A stretch of 64,000 nt of DNA from assembly GCA_016927865.1 (NCBI GenBank), contig JAFGLU010000117.1:1-64000 (forward strand). The letters are read 5' to 3'. The position numbers and the translations under genes are program-made. This document shows positions 1-8,148 of the stretch, one piece after another. This DNA is from Anaerolineaceae bacterium (GTDB taxonomy: Bacteria > Chloroflexota > Anaerolineae > Anaerolineales > Anaerolineaceae). How positions within the stretch are numbered: the stretch's first letter is position 1; every line of letters begins with the position of its first letter. The notes under the pieces were generated by a model, which was not told the origin of the DNA, did not search any database, and worked only from the letters and a program-made list of their open reading frames with translations.

Positions 1-77
1 CAGAACTGGTTGGCGCTCATCCAATTCGCCTGCGCTGATATCTTGTTCAACTTCGCATCCGATTTTTAGGATAGGTA

Positions 78-106
78 CTTAGGGTTTTCCGAACCCCTTA
101 GGGTCT
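78..106. repeat. Short repeat, copy 1 (overlaps a stop codon)
   Basis: This 29-bp stretch is nearly the same as the palindromic stretch at 1170-1203 read on the other strand; both contain GACCCTAAGGG followed by TTCGG and AAAACCC. It overlaps the stop codon and last codons of the membrane protein ending at 98, so the terminal Arg-Pro of that protein is encoded by the repeat. It probably forms a terminator hairpin for that gene. Confidence 0.5.
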
Positions 107-745
107 GTTATTCGCGTTCGGACGGCTGGTAGAAAAGAGGGTGGCTACGGCAAAGGCCAGGCCGATGAGGATCAAGGCGATGATCAAGATGGTTGGGGCG
201 CTGGTGAAGGCGGTGGGGACTGCCTGACCAACGCGGATCAATGCTGGGCCGAACAAGATCAGCAAGATGGCTGTAAGGGTCGTTAGAAGGAGCAGCCCTG
301 GGCGCCAGAGATTGCGCTTCAATACCAGCCAGGCATTTACTCCCAACAGGAGCGCGTAACTGCCTACGATCAACCAGCCCAGGCCGGTGGTGAACAGAAT
401 GCCCATGAACCGGGGGTTTACTAGCGAAATGACGATTGCCATCACGAGGGGGAAGAGGACGCTTAAGGCGAACATGCGCGAACGTTGATTGGCTGACATG
501 GCTAAATCTCCTTTCATTTGTGGATTTGCCAATACGAGATATTCGGTTAACACATTGACCGGCAACTCGCATAACTCATTCATCCACACGCCCGCCTTTG
601 TTTGGTGCCCGAACTGCCGAGGGTTGGCCAGTTTGGCATCGAAAACCTGCTGCAGTTCATCCCCAAACAGGCGGTAGTACTCCGCCGGATAGAGGTGGAT
701 CAGCCCGGCGTAGATGAGTTTGCTCAGGCTGCCGCGGTGGTTCAT
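98..745 (-). CDS. Membrane protein paired with a PadR regulator
   Basis: A 215-residue protein with a soluble N-terminal segment of about 85 residues (LYPAEYYRLFGDELQQVF, like the helical prefix found before ABC-type permeases) followed by four or five hydrophobic helices (about residues 90-205). Its ATG overlaps the PadR stop as ATGA, so the two are translationally coupled and probably regulated together. No catalytic motif is visible. Such PadR plus small membrane protein pairs are common in Chloroflexota and Acidobacteria and often sit beside transporters, but none is seen here. Function is unknown; the membrane location is well supported. Confidence 0.75.
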   Translation of the reverse strand: MNHRGSLSKLIYAGLIHLYPAEYYRLFGDELQQVFDAKLANPRQFGHQTKAGVWMNELCELPVNVLTEYLVLANPQMKGDLAMSANQRSRMFALSVLFPLVMAIVISLVNPRFMGILFTTGLGWLIVGSYALLLGVNAWLVLKRNLWRPGLLLLTTLTAILLILFGPALIRVGQAVPTAFTSAPTILIIALILIGLAFAVATLFSTSRPNANNRP

Positions 746-1095
746 GGGTGGTATTCGCTCCAGTTCAAGCGAGCTACCTGGAGGATCGAATTCAGCCGTT
801 CGATTTCGGCGGATAGGATGCTGCGGCCTAAGTCGGTCAGGCGGTAAGCCTTGCGGGGCAGGCCGGGAGCGTCAGAGGGCTGGTCGAGGTCGTCGAAGCG
901 CTCGATCCATTCCTGCTCCAGCAGGCGCTTTAGGGCGCCGTAGAGGGTGCCCGCGGTGAGGTTGATCCGCTCGCGGCTGAGCTCGTAAACATCCTTCATG
1001 ATGGCGTAACCGTGGCGCGGCTGTTGGGCCAGGCTGAGCAGGATGAAGAAGGTGGTTTCGGTCAGGGGCAGGTGTTGGGGAGGGGTGGAGTTCAT
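742..1095 (-). CDS. PadR-family transcriptional regulator
   Basis: A 117-residue winged-helix protein. The PadR signature is clear: LAQQPRHGYAIMKD near residue 20, then TAGTLYGALKRLLEQEWIER around residues 47-67 (recognition helix and wing), and a short C-terminal helix for dimerisation. PadR proteins usually repress their own operon and a neighbouring membrane or efflux gene. Here the downstream gene (98-745) overlaps by four bases, and a perfect 8-bp inverted repeat lies just upstream of the start codon, consistent with autoregulation. The ligand is not predictable. Confidence 0.9.
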   Translation of the reverse strand: MNSTPPQHLPLTETTFFILLSLAQQPRHGYAIMKDVYELSRERINLTAGTLYGALKRLLEQEWIERFDDLDQPSDAPGLPRKAYRLTDLGRSILSAEIERLNSILQVARLNWSEYHP

Positions 1096-1096
1096 T

Positions 1097-1130
1097 TATA
1101 TCGTCGCTCTATATATAGGTTAACGATATA
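1097..1130. promoter_or_regulatory. Candidate PadR operator
   Basis: TATATCGT (1097-1104) and ACGATATA (1123-1130) form a perfect inverted repeat spaced by 18 bp, directly before the PadR start codon at 1095. The spacer is A+T-rich (CTATATATAG) and could hold the -10 element. The position fits an autoregulatory operator, but the family consensus varies, so the assignment rests on symmetry and place. Confidence 0.5.
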
Positions 1131-1169
1131 TTAGCATTAAGCAGAAGTGGAGTCAAGTAGGGAAAAGAA

Positions 1170-1203
1170 AGACCCTAAGGGTTTCGGAAAACCCTTAGGG
1201 TCT
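1170..1203. terminator. Palindromic terminator, repeat copy 2
   Basis: A near-perfect hairpin: AGACCCTAAGGGTTT, loop CGG, then AAAACCCTTAGGGTCT. It lies just past the stop of the class II aldolase gene at 1213 on the minus strand, where it would end the aldolase-AOR transcript. It is the second copy of the repeat at 78-106. Confidence 0.6.
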
Positions 1204-1212
1204 AAAAAAGGG

Positions 1213-1824
1213 CTACCACTTGGAATAGTCTTTAGTCATGCCGCGGTATTCGATAAAGGGCTCGTTGATGATCTTGGCGGCGAGCTCGATCTGGCAGGAT
1301 TCTTCAAGGGTGGAGGACCAGTGGAAGGCTTCGTCGAGGGTTTGGCCGATTGCAAAGCTGCCGTGGCCGCGCAGCATGATGATTTTGTATTGGGCCAGAG
1401 CCTCGGCGACCTTGCGAGCCATTTCAGGCGAGCCGGAGGCGAACTCTTCGGTGACCACGGGGATCTTCTTGAGCAGGTAGGAGGCTTCGTTGTCGATGGG
1501 CACCAGTTCGTCGCGGGAGAGGGAGAAAGCGATAGCGGTGCGGGGGTGGCAGTGGACGACGGCCAGGGCGGGGGTGTTCATATAGATGGCGCGGTGGACG
1601 ACCAGTTCGGTGGAGGCCAGGGCCACACCGCTGTCGTTTTTCTCCAGGCCGGTTTCGATCAGGTCGTGCATCTTCAGGCGGCCCAATTGGGCGCCGCGGC
1701 GTTTGATGATGACCCGATCGCCCAGGCGGATGCTGAGGTTGCCGCCGTGCGAACTGATCATGCCGCCTTCATACAGGTCGCGGCCAATTTCACAAAACTG
1801 TTGGTAAATGCGTTCGTCGATCAT
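1213..1824 (-). CDS. Class II aldolase/adducin family protein
   Basis: A 203-residue protein of the L-fuculose-phosphate aldolase / adducin fold. The zinc and catalytic residues are visible: STE near residue 73 (catalytic Glu), VHCHPRT with metal ligands His91 and His93, and LRGHGSFAIG with a third His near residue 154. The start at 1824 is chosen because its ATG shares one base with the TGA of the upstream oxidoreductase gene, giving tight translational coupling; a longer reading upstream would run through that gene. The family cleaves or epimerises phosphorylated sugars, yielding small aldehydes. Pairing with an aldehyde:ferredoxin oxidoreductase suggests that the aldehyde released here is oxidised by the partner, which is inference. 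Confidence 0.85.
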   Translation of the reverse strand: MIDERIYQQFCEIGRDLYEGGMISSHGGNLSIRLGDRVIIKRRGAQLGRLKMHDLIETGLEKNDSGVALASTELVVHRAIYMNTPALAVVHCHPRTAIAFSLSRDELVPIDNEASYLLKKIPVVTEEFASGSPEMARKVAEALAQYKIIMLRGHGSFAIGQTLDEAFHWSSTLEESCQIELAAKIINEPFIEYRGMTKDYSKW

Positions 1825-3614
1825 CAGGCCACCTCCGTCATGTCCGCCAGGCTCAGGCCTTTGAGTTTGGCGGGTTTGGGAACACCGGATTCGTCCCAGC
1901 CGCGGGTGCGGTAGTATTCTTTGAGCATGGGCTCGAGCTGGCTGACCCAACCCTTGCTGGGGCCGTCGACCACGGGCTCTTCGAGCAGGCGTTTGGGCAG
2001 GGTGTCATCGGCACGGGTGAAGCCCTCGCGCAGGTTGTACAGGCGCTCGAGGTTGTAGATGCGCTCGCCGGTGCGGATCAAGTCGCCGGTGGCGTACTTG
2101 ATGCCGGTGACGGCGGAGAGGGTGCGGGCAAAGTACTCGTCGCCGACACCCATGTTGGTGAACTTGCACAGCACCAGCGAATCGATGGCGGCGGAGGCGT
2201 TTTGGTGCAGGATGACAAAGACGGACTTGCCCTGCACCTGGAAGCGGTCGATGAGCTTGGGCAGCCCCAACACCTCGAGGCCGAGCATGTTACCGCGCAT
2301 GTGGCAGCCGCCGCGGTTAGAGGTGGCATAGAGCAAGCCCTGGCCTTGCATGCCGCGTGGGTCGTAGGCGGGCAGTTCCATGCCCTTGACGTTCATGGAC
2401 AATTCCGGGCGCCCGCAGCGGCTGGCAAGGCGCAGCGAGCCGTCGGCCAGTTCGGCGCCAATATCCTGGCGCTGGGCCATTGCTTCGAGGGTGGGGGCCA
2501 GCAGGTCGGCGCGGCCAAAGCGCAGGTCGCTATCCAGCAGGCCCAGCTCGCTCAACTCCATGGCGCAGGCGATGGTGGAGCCGGCGGAGATGGTGTCGAA
2601 GCCAAGGTCGTTGCACAGGGCGTTGGCTTCGATGATGGCAGCCAGGTCGTTGATGCCGCACTGCGCCCCAAAGGCCCAGGTGGTTTCAAACTCGGGGCCT
2701 TCACCTTCCACCTTGTCGGTTTTGGTGATGCGTGTGCAGCCGATGGGGCAGGCCCAGCAGTGATCGTTCTTGACCAGGAATTTCTCGGTGAGGGCTTCGC
2801 CGGAGATGTCTTCGGCGTGCTCGAATTGGGATTGCCGGTGGTTGCGGGTGGGCAGCGCGCCGATGGTGTTGACGATGTGCAGCATGACCGACGTGCCGAA
2901 TTCGGGCAGAGCCTGGCTGGTGAGCGGACTGGCCTTGAGCAGCTTGCGCGCTTCGTAGAGCATGAACTTGAACATTTCCTGGTCGATGATTTCGGGTCTT
3001 TCGTTGCCTTCGACCACGATGGCTTTCAAGTTCTTGCTGCCCATGACGGCGCCGGGGCCGCCGCGGGCGGCGGAGCGCTGCCCGTCGTTCATGATGGCGG
3101 CCATGCAGCTAAGGTTTTCTCCTGCCGGGCCAATGCACAGCACGTTGCGCTTGTTGTTGTTCTGGCCCAACAGGGAAGTGGTCTCGCGGACGCGCTTGCC
3201 CCACAGGTGCGAGGCGTCCAGGATTTGCACGCCGTCGGGTTTGATTTCAATGTAGACGGGACGCACGGCTTTTCCGCGCACGATCAGCGCGTCGTACCCG
3301 GTGCGCTTGAACTGCATGCCCCAATAGCCGCCCGAGTTGGCATCCAGGACGGTGCCGGTGAGGGGGCTCTTTGTGCTAACCGAAAAGCGGTTGCTGGTTT
3401 GATAACCGGTGCCGGTGAGGGCACCGTTGGTAAAAATGAGTACATTTTCCGGTGAAAGAGGATCGACACCCGGGCCGACCTCATCCCACAACAAGCGCGC
3501 TCCCAGGCCGCGACCACCAATAAAGAGACGAGCCATTTCCATATCCAGGGGCGAGGTTTTTGTCTCGCCGCTGGATAAATTGATTTCCAGGACTTTTCCC
3601 ATCCAGCCACCCAT
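1824..3614 (-). CDS. Aldehyde:ferredoxin oxidoreductase
   Basis: A 596-residue tungsten/molybdenum pterin enzyme of the AOR family, which oxidises aldehydes to acids with ferredoxin as electron acceptor. The N-terminal domain (FIGGRGLGARLLWDE, RGGPGAVMGSKNLKAI) binds the bis-pterin cofactor. The [4Fe-4S] ligands are visible as CWACPIGC (Cys286, Cys289, Cys293) and Cys483 in LVLCKF. DPRGMQGQG and the ISAGSTIACAME stretch are also typical. The start at 3614 is favoured by a strong GGAGG seven bases upstream; a longer in-frame ATG at 3635 lacks one. It is coupled to the class II aldolase downstream, and the same promoter probably drives both. The true substrate cannot be read from sequence. Confidence 0.93.
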   Translation of the reverse strand: MGGWMGKVLEINLSSGETKTSPLDMEMARLFIGGRGLGARLLWDEVGPGVDPLSPENVLIFTNGALTGTGYQTSNRFSVSTKSPLTGTVLDANSGGYWGMQFKRTGYDALIVRGKAVRPVYIEIKPDGVQILDASHLWGKRVRETTSLLGQNNNKRNVLCIGPAGENLSCMAAIMNDGQRSAARGGPGAVMGSKNLKAIVVEGNERPEIIDQEMFKFMLYEARKLLKASPLTSQALPEFGTSVMLHIVNTIGALPTRNHRQSQFEHAEDISGEALTEKFLVKNDHCWACPIGCTRITKTDKVEGEGPEFETTWAFGAQCGINDLAAIIEANALCNDLGFDTISAGSTIACAMELSELGLLDSDLRFGRADLLAPTLEAMAQRQDIGAELADGSLRLASRCGRPELSMNVKGMELPAYDPRGMQGQGLLYATSNRGGCHMRGNMLGLEVLGLPKLIDRFQVQGKSVFVILHQNASAAIDSLVLCKFTNMGVGDEYFARTLSAVTGIKYATGDLIRTGERIYNLERLYNLREGFTRADDTLPKRLLEEPVVDGPSKGWVSQLEPMLKEYYRTRGWDESGVPKPAKLKGLSLADMTEVA

Positions 3615-3770
3615 AAATTTGCCTCCTGGCACCATTGGAACTGAGGTTCATTGGGGATTGTGGGGGAACTTCGTATGTTGTGGCGCGCGCGAGACAAAAC
3701 CACAGGCACTCAACGAGATGATGAATTCTCCACGGCATTCCCAGTGAGCCGAAGTAGATTTGATGAGAGG

Positions 3771-3798
3771 ATTATACCTTGCGTTAAGGAATTTTCAG
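3771..3798 (-). promoter_or_regulatory. Candidate promoter of the AOR-aldolase operon
   Basis: On the minus strand CTGAAA (3798-3793) and TATAAT (3776-3771) are separated by 16 bp. The -10 is perfect and the -35 matches four of six bases. It overlaps the 3' end of the phosphorylase gene and leaves a leader of about 150 bases before the AOR start. Confidence 0.45.
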
Positions 3799-6228
3799 GG
3801 GGCTGGTTTTCCAGATTTCGGTGGCATACTCGCGCACGGACCGATCAGAGGAGAAGAAGCCACTGCGAGCCGTATTGAGCATGGATTTGCAGTTCCAGCG
3901 GCGCAGATCGGCGTAAGCCTGGGCGGCTGACTCGGCGGCTTCGATGTAGGACGGGTAATCGGCCAGGAGCATGTACTCGTCTTTGTGGAGCAGCGAATCG
4001 ACCAACGAGCGGAAAATTTCGGGGTGCTGGGGTGAAAACAGACCTGAGGAGATGCTGTCCAGGGTCTGGCGCAACTCGGGGTAGCTCTGGTAGTAGTCCA
4101 TCGGATAGTAGCCGCCCTGGCGCAGGGTGAAAACCTCGTCGGCGGTCAGGCCGAAGAGGAAGAAGTTTTCGGCGCCCACCAGGCGGCGGATGTCGATGTT
4201 TGCGCCATCATAGGTGCCGAGGGTGACGGCGCCGTTGAGGGCGAATTTCATATTGCCGGTGCCGGAGGCTTCCATGCCGGCCAGCGAGATTTGCTCAGAG
4301 AGGTCGGCAGCCGGATAGATGCGCTCGGCCAGGCTGACGTTGAAGTTGGGGAAGTAGACTACTTTGAGCTTGCCATTAACCAGGGGATCGCGGTTGACCA
4401 CGTCGCCGACAGAGTTGATGAGTTTGATGATCAGCTTGGCGGTCTGATAACCGGGAGCAGCCTTGGCGCCAAAGATGAAGGTGCGCGGGGTGATCTTTAA
4501 TTCGGGGTTGTCGCGCAGGCGGTGGTAGAGGGTGACGATGTGCAGCACTTTGAGGAGCTGGCGTTTGTATTCGTGCAAGCGCTTTACCATCACATCAAAG
4601 ATCGAATTGGGATCGACCTCGATGTCCAGGCGGGATTGGATGAGGGCAGCCAGATCGCGCTTGTTGGCAAGTTTTACTTCGTGCCAGGCAGAGCAGAATT
4701 CGGTGTCGGTGACGTACTCTTCCAGGCGACGCAATTGTTCCAGGTCCGATAGCCAGCCCGAGCCGATACGGCTGGTGATGAGGTCTTTCAGGCGTGGATT
4801 GGCGATGTATAGGAAGCGGCGCGGGGTGACACCGTTGGTCTTGTTGTTGAATTTCTCGGGGAATAGCTCGTAGAAATCGGCCAGGGTGCGCGATTTGAGC
4901 AAGTCGGATTGCAGACCCGAGACGCCGTTGATGGAGTGACTGCCGATGGCAGCCAGGTAAGCCATGCGGACCCGCTTTTCGGGAGTTTCGCGGACGATGG
5001 ACATGCGCACAGCGCGGTTGGGGTCGTTGGGGAAGCGCTGGCGCAGATCCTGGAGGAAGCGGCTGTTGATTTCGTAGATGATCTCTAGATGGCGGGGGAG
5101 GAGCTGCTCAAAGATTTGCACCGGCCATTCTTCAAGTGCTTCGGGTAGGAGGGTGTGCAGGGTGTAGGCGAAGGTGCGCCGGGTGATGTCCCAGGCGTGA
5201 TCCCAGCGCAGCTTGTGCACATCGACCAGCAAGCGCATCAACTCGGCAATGGCGATGGTGGGGTGGGTGTCGTTGAGCTGGATGGCGGCTTTTTCGGGGA
5301 ATTGACTCCAGTCGCTGGGGTAGCGCGTGAGGTAGAAGCGCAGGATGTCGGCCAGGGAGCAAGCCACAAAGAAGTACTGCTGCTGCAAGCGGAGCAGCTT
5401 GCCCTGGGGGGTGGTGTCATCGGGGTAGAGGACTTTGGAGATGTTCTCCGAAAGCGTTTTCTGCTCAACGGCGCGAACATAATCGCCGGCGTTGAAAACC
5501 TGCAAATCGAAGGATTGGGTGGCGCGAGCGCTCCAAAGGCGCAGCGTGTTGACCAGGGGGCTGTTGAACCCTGGCACGAAGATGTTGTAGGGGACGCCAA
5601 TGATGCGCGTCTCGGGCATCCATTCGACGCAGTAGAGCTTGTTTTCGTCGAAGTAATGGCGGGTGCGCCCGCCAAAGGCGATTTCTACCTGCTCTTCGGG
5701 CTGGGGAAATTCCCAGGGAGCGCCGCGCCGCAGCCAGTCATCGGCCTGTTCCACCTGCCAGCCGTTCTGGAAAGATTGTTGGAAGATACCGTACTCGTAG
5801 CGGATGCCGTAGCCGACCGCCGGGTAGCCCAATGCCGCCAGGGAGTCCATGTAGCAAGAGGCCAGTCGCCCAAGGCCGCCGTTGCCCAATCCAGGCTCGG
5901 TTTCCTGCTCGGCAAGGGAGTCGAGATCGAGGTTGAATTCGGCCAGGGCTTGCCGGGCGATTTCGGTGAGGCCGGTGTTGAGCAGGTTGTTGTTGAGTTG
6001 TCGCCCGGGCAGGTACTCGGCGGAGAAGTAGTAGACCATCTTGGCGTCCTGGCGGTCGATGGCCGAGAGCGTGGTCAGCCAGCGAGACACGAGGTGCTCG
6101 CGGACGGTGTGGGCCAGGGCCAGGTAGAGGTCGTTGGCGTTGGCTCGCTCCAGGTCTTTACCCTGGTATGCCGAGAGGTTATCCAGAAATTCCTGACGAA
6201 AGGATTCGGGCGAGGGTGGATTATTCAT
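3784..6228 (-). CDS. glgP: Alpha-glucan (glycogen/maltodextrin) phosphorylase
   Basis: An 814-residue enzyme that phosphorolyses alpha-1,4-glucan to glucose 1-phosphate. The GT35 family features are strong: GNGGLGRLASCYMDS near residue 115, QLNDTHPTIAIAELMR, VKRLHEYKRQLL, and the pyridoxal-phosphate site EASGTGNMKFALNG with the Schiff-base lysine at about residue 661. Length matches bacterial glycogen phosphorylase. The start at 6228 gives the expected short N-terminus; a longer reading would run into tRNA-Val. It stands alone between the AOR operon and tRNA-Val. Together with the PPi-type PFK and FBP aldolase at 40-43 kb it suggests energy-sparing glycolysis of stored glucan. Confidence 0.96.
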   Translation of the reverse strand: MNNPPSPESFRQEFLDNLSAYQGKDLERANANDLYLALAHTVREHLVSRWLTTLSAIDRQDAKMVYYFSAEYLPGRQLNNNLLNTGLTEIARQALAEFNLDLDSLAEQETEPGLGNGGLGRLASCYMDSLAALGYPAVGYGIRYEYGIFQQSFQNGWQVEQADDWLRRGAPWEFPQPEEQVEIAFGGRTRHYFDENKLYCVEWMPETRIIGVPYNIFVPGFNSPLVNTLRLWSARATQSFDLQVFNAGDYVRAVEQKTLSENISKVLYPDDTTPQGKLLRLQQQYFFVACSLADILRFYLTRYPSDWSQFPEKAAIQLNDTHPTIAIAELMRLLVDVHKLRWDHAWDITRRTFAYTLHTLLPEALEEWPVQIFEQLLPRHLEIIYEINSRFLQDLRQRFPNDPNRAVRMSIVRETPEKRVRMAYLAAIGSHSINGVSGLQSDLLKSRTLADFYELFPEKFNNKTNGVTPRRFLYIANPRLKDLITSRIGSGWLSDLEQLRRLEEYVTDTEFCSAWHEVKLANKRDLAALIQSRLDIEVDPNSIFDVMVKRLHEYKRQLLKVLHIVTLYHRLRDNPELKITPRTFIFGAKAAPGYQTAKLIIKLINSVGDVVNRDPLVNGKLKVVYFPNFNVSLAERIYPAADLSEQISLAGMEASGTGNMKFALNGAVTLGTYDGANIDIRRLVGAENFFLFGLTADEVFTLRQGGYYPMDYYQSYPELRQTLDSISSGLFSPQHPEIFRSLVDSLLHKDEYMLLADYPSYIEAAESAAQAYADLRRWNCKSMLNTARSGFFSSDRSVREYATEIWKTSPLKIP

Positions 6229-6261
6229 AAGTGTTTTTGGGGAAGGGTGAAGAAAACGAGG

Positions 6262-6335
6262 TGGGCGGAACAGGACTCGAACCTGCGACCCCATCCTTGT
6301 AAGGGATGTGCTCTAACCGACTGAGCTATCCGCCC
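6262..6335 (-). tRNA. tRNA-Val (anticodon UAC)
   Basis: A full cloverleaf on the minus strand: acceptor GGGCGGA paired with TCCGCCC, D-arm with AGCTCAGTCGGTTAGAGC, anticodon stem CATCC/GGATG around loop CTTACAA (anticodon TAC), and T-arm GGTTCGAGTCC. The 3' CCA is not fully encoded. A TATAAT sits about 10 bases upstream on the same strand (6350-6345). Confidence 0.96.
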
Positions 6336-6648
6336 GGTAGACAAATTATACCGTGAATTGGGTAAGTATGCTAAACTTGCTAAGGATGCTAGAGTTGCAA
6401 AGTGCAAGAAGGATTTTCTCAAAGTCGGCAAAGACCCTCACCCTACCCTCTGCTAAAGCATGCTACGCGATCCCGGAGGGAGAGGGGAAAGACCAAGGGA
6501 GCAAGAGCTTCAATTGTCATAGTTTAATGTCGGGTTTCGCTGCGGAGTTATTGGATAGGCGATCTTGTTGGACCGCTCAACCCGACCTACGGTTTGGTAT
6601 TTAGTCATTCCAGTTTGAAACTGTTTTCTGAATAGCCAGGAGGGTCTC
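6336..6648. other. Intergenic region without a gene
   Basis: About 310 bp between tRNA-Val and the FAH-family gene. It holds the tRNA-Val -10 box and two pieces of common palindromic debris: CCCTCACCCTACCCTCT paired loosely with GGAGGGAGAGGGG (6434-6487), similar to a stretch near 52175, and a GTCGGGTTT ... AACCCGAC pair (6530-6590). I see no coding sequence. Confidence 0.6.
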
Positions 6649-7410
6649 ATGCGTTTTGTGCGTTTTTCGGTGGGCGACCGCGCCCCGCAGTATGGCTGGA
6701 TGTTTCAAGACAAGATCGGTGCTCTGGAAGGTGATCTGTTTGGTGAATACCGCCGCCTTGAAGCGGGGATGCCGCTGGAGCGGGTGCGCCTGTATGCACC
6801 GGTGATCCCCAGTAAGATCATTGCCGTGGGGCGCAACTACGCGGAACACGCCAAAGAGCAAAACGTGGAAGTGCCGGACATGCCTTTGATCTTTCTCAAG
6901 CCCCCTTCGTCCATCATTGGACCGGGAGAAAAAATTATCCTGCCGCCGCAATCGCAGCGGGTGGAGCACGAGGGTGAGCTGGCGGTGGTGATTGGCAAGC
7001 CGGGACGCTGGATTCCGGCAGAGAAGGCCCTGGAACACGTTTTTGGTTACACTTGCGCCAATGACGTGACTGCGCGGGATTTGCAGCGCCGGGATGGGCA
7101 GTGGACCCGCGGCAAGGGGTTTGACACCTTCTGCCCGCTGGGACCGTGGATAGAAACCGAACTGGATCCGGCGGATGCGCTGGTGGCATGCCGGGTTAAC
7201 GGTGAAATGCGGCAGATGGCATCGACGCGTGAAATGGTGTTCACCATTCCGCAGTTGATTGCCTTCATCTCTTCGGTGATGACCTTGCAGCCGGGCGATT
7301 TGATTCTGACCGGAACTCCGGCGGGGATTTCACCCCTGGAGGACGGTGATTCGGTTGAGGTGAGCGTGGAAGGGATTGGCGAACTGCGCAACCCGGTGGC
7401 GAAAGAGTAA
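6649..7410 (+). CDS. Fumarylacetoacetate hydrolase family protein
   Basis: A 253-residue FAH-fold enzyme, likely an acylpyruvase or 2-hydroxyhepta-2,4-diene-1,7-dioate isomerase/hydratase type that acts on beta-diketo acids. The GRNYAEHAKEQ motif (about residues 64-74), the metal ligands in EHEGELAVV and NDVTARDLQ, and the TGTPAGISPLEDGD loop are all present. The start is supported by GGAGG eight bases upstream. It is monocistronic and converges on the sortase-like gene, with a long palindrome between them. The substrate cannot be assigned; no degradation cluster surrounds it. Confidence 0.9.
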   Translation: MRFVRFSVGDRAPQYGWMFQDKIGALEGDLFGEYRRLEAGMPLERVRLYAPVIPSKIIAVGRNYAEHAKEQNVEVPDMPLIFLKPPSSIIGPGEKIILPPQSQRVEHEGELAVVIGKPGRWIPAEKALEHVFGYTCANDVTARDLQRRDGQWTRGKGFDTFCPLGPWIETELDPADALVACRVNGEMRQMASTREMVFTIPQLIAFISSVMTLQPGDLILTGTPAGISPLEDGDSVEVSVEGIGELRNPVAKE

Positions 7411-7412
7411 AT

Positions 7413-7469
7413 TTCCAAAATCAAACACAGCCCGGACGCGAAGCGTCCGGGCTGTGTTTGATTTTGGAA
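7413..7469. terminator. 57-bp palindrome between convergent genes
   Basis: Near-perfect palindrome with 27-base arms (TTCCAAAATCAAACACAGCC outward) closing on GGACGC-GAA-GCGTCC. It lies between the convergent FAH and sortase-like genes and would act as a two-way terminator. The arms are far longer than termination requires. Confidence 0.7.
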
Positions 7470-7479
7470 TATGAGAAGA

Positions 7480-8148
7480 TTATTCTTGGGCGAGGCCGAA
7501 GCTGGTGAAGGAGGCGGCGAAGAAGGTGTTCTGGACGATGGAGAGGAATTCCAGGTCGGCGGGCTCGGCGATGACGAACAGGCGGCCCCAGGAGGCGTTG
7601 CCGTTGGCTTCGATGCAGGTTTGCAGCACCAGTTGGCCATCACCATCGTAGATGTGGTAGAACAGATCGGTGGCGGAGAGCTTGCTTTGGGTGGCGGTGT
7701 CTACAAAGTCGGAGTAGGGGCTGGTGGGCTGCAAGGCCTGGTAGCGTTCCACTGCGGTGATCTGGAAGTAAGCTGTGTGGCCATCGCCGTATACGACGGT
7801 CAAAAACTGTCCAGCTTCCAGGTTGGAGAAGTGCGCGCCGGCGAGGGTGTTATGGGCTAGCAGCCCGGTGGTGCCGTAGCTGGAAGCCATGCCAAATTGG
7901 GTGAGGATTTCGGGCTGGCTGGATACAAACCCAGCATCTCCGGCGGGTTGTTGGACCACCGGAAGGGCAAAGACGCCGCTGGCATAGACGCCGGCTACCT
8001 GGTTGGCTGATCCGGCGGGCAGGGCCGCCACAAATTCGTTGAGTGTGACGACGGGAGCAGTGCTGGCGGCTAATGCCGGGCTGAGGTTGGAGAGCAAGAT
8101 CGCCACCCCGATGAGAACCGCTAGCAAGACTTTCCGAAAATTGTGCAT
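7480..8148 (-). CDS. Secreted sortase-like protein
   Basis: A 222-residue protein with a clear signal peptide (residues 1-27, MHNFRKVLLAVL... ending SPALA-A). The mature part has the sortase triad in the right order: His99 in LLAHNTLAG, Cys178 in LVLQTCIE, and Arg189 in SWGRLFVIAEP, with a GDG-turn strand between. Sortases are cysteine transpeptidases that cleave or attach surface proteins. This one lacks an obvious membrane anchor and any nearby substrate with a sorting signal, so it may be a soluble class E/F-like sortase or a sortase-fold protein with another role. The start at 8148 follows AGGAA; the longer frame upstream is not protein-like. Confidence 0.7.
   Translation of the reverse strand: MHNFRKVLLAVLIGVAILLSNLSPALAASTAPVVTLNEFVAALPAGSANQVAGVYASGVFALPVVQQPAGDAGFVSSQPEILTQFGMASSYGTTGLLAHNTLAGAHFSNLEAGQFLTVVYGDGHTAYFQITAVERYQALQPTSPYSDFVDTATQSKLSATDLFYHIYDGDGQLVLQTCIEANGNASWGRLFVIAEPADLEFLSIVQNTFFAASFTSFGLAQE

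Noticed and set aside
2202-3455. 417-codon open frame on the plus strand
   Set aside because: It is the antisense shadow of the AOR gene, whose motifs are clear; no family resemblance.
5155-6324. 389-codon open frame on the plus strand
   Set aside because: It lies opposite the phosphorylase gene and tRNA-Val; its composition (Gly, Val, Gln rich) reflects the codon use of the real gene.
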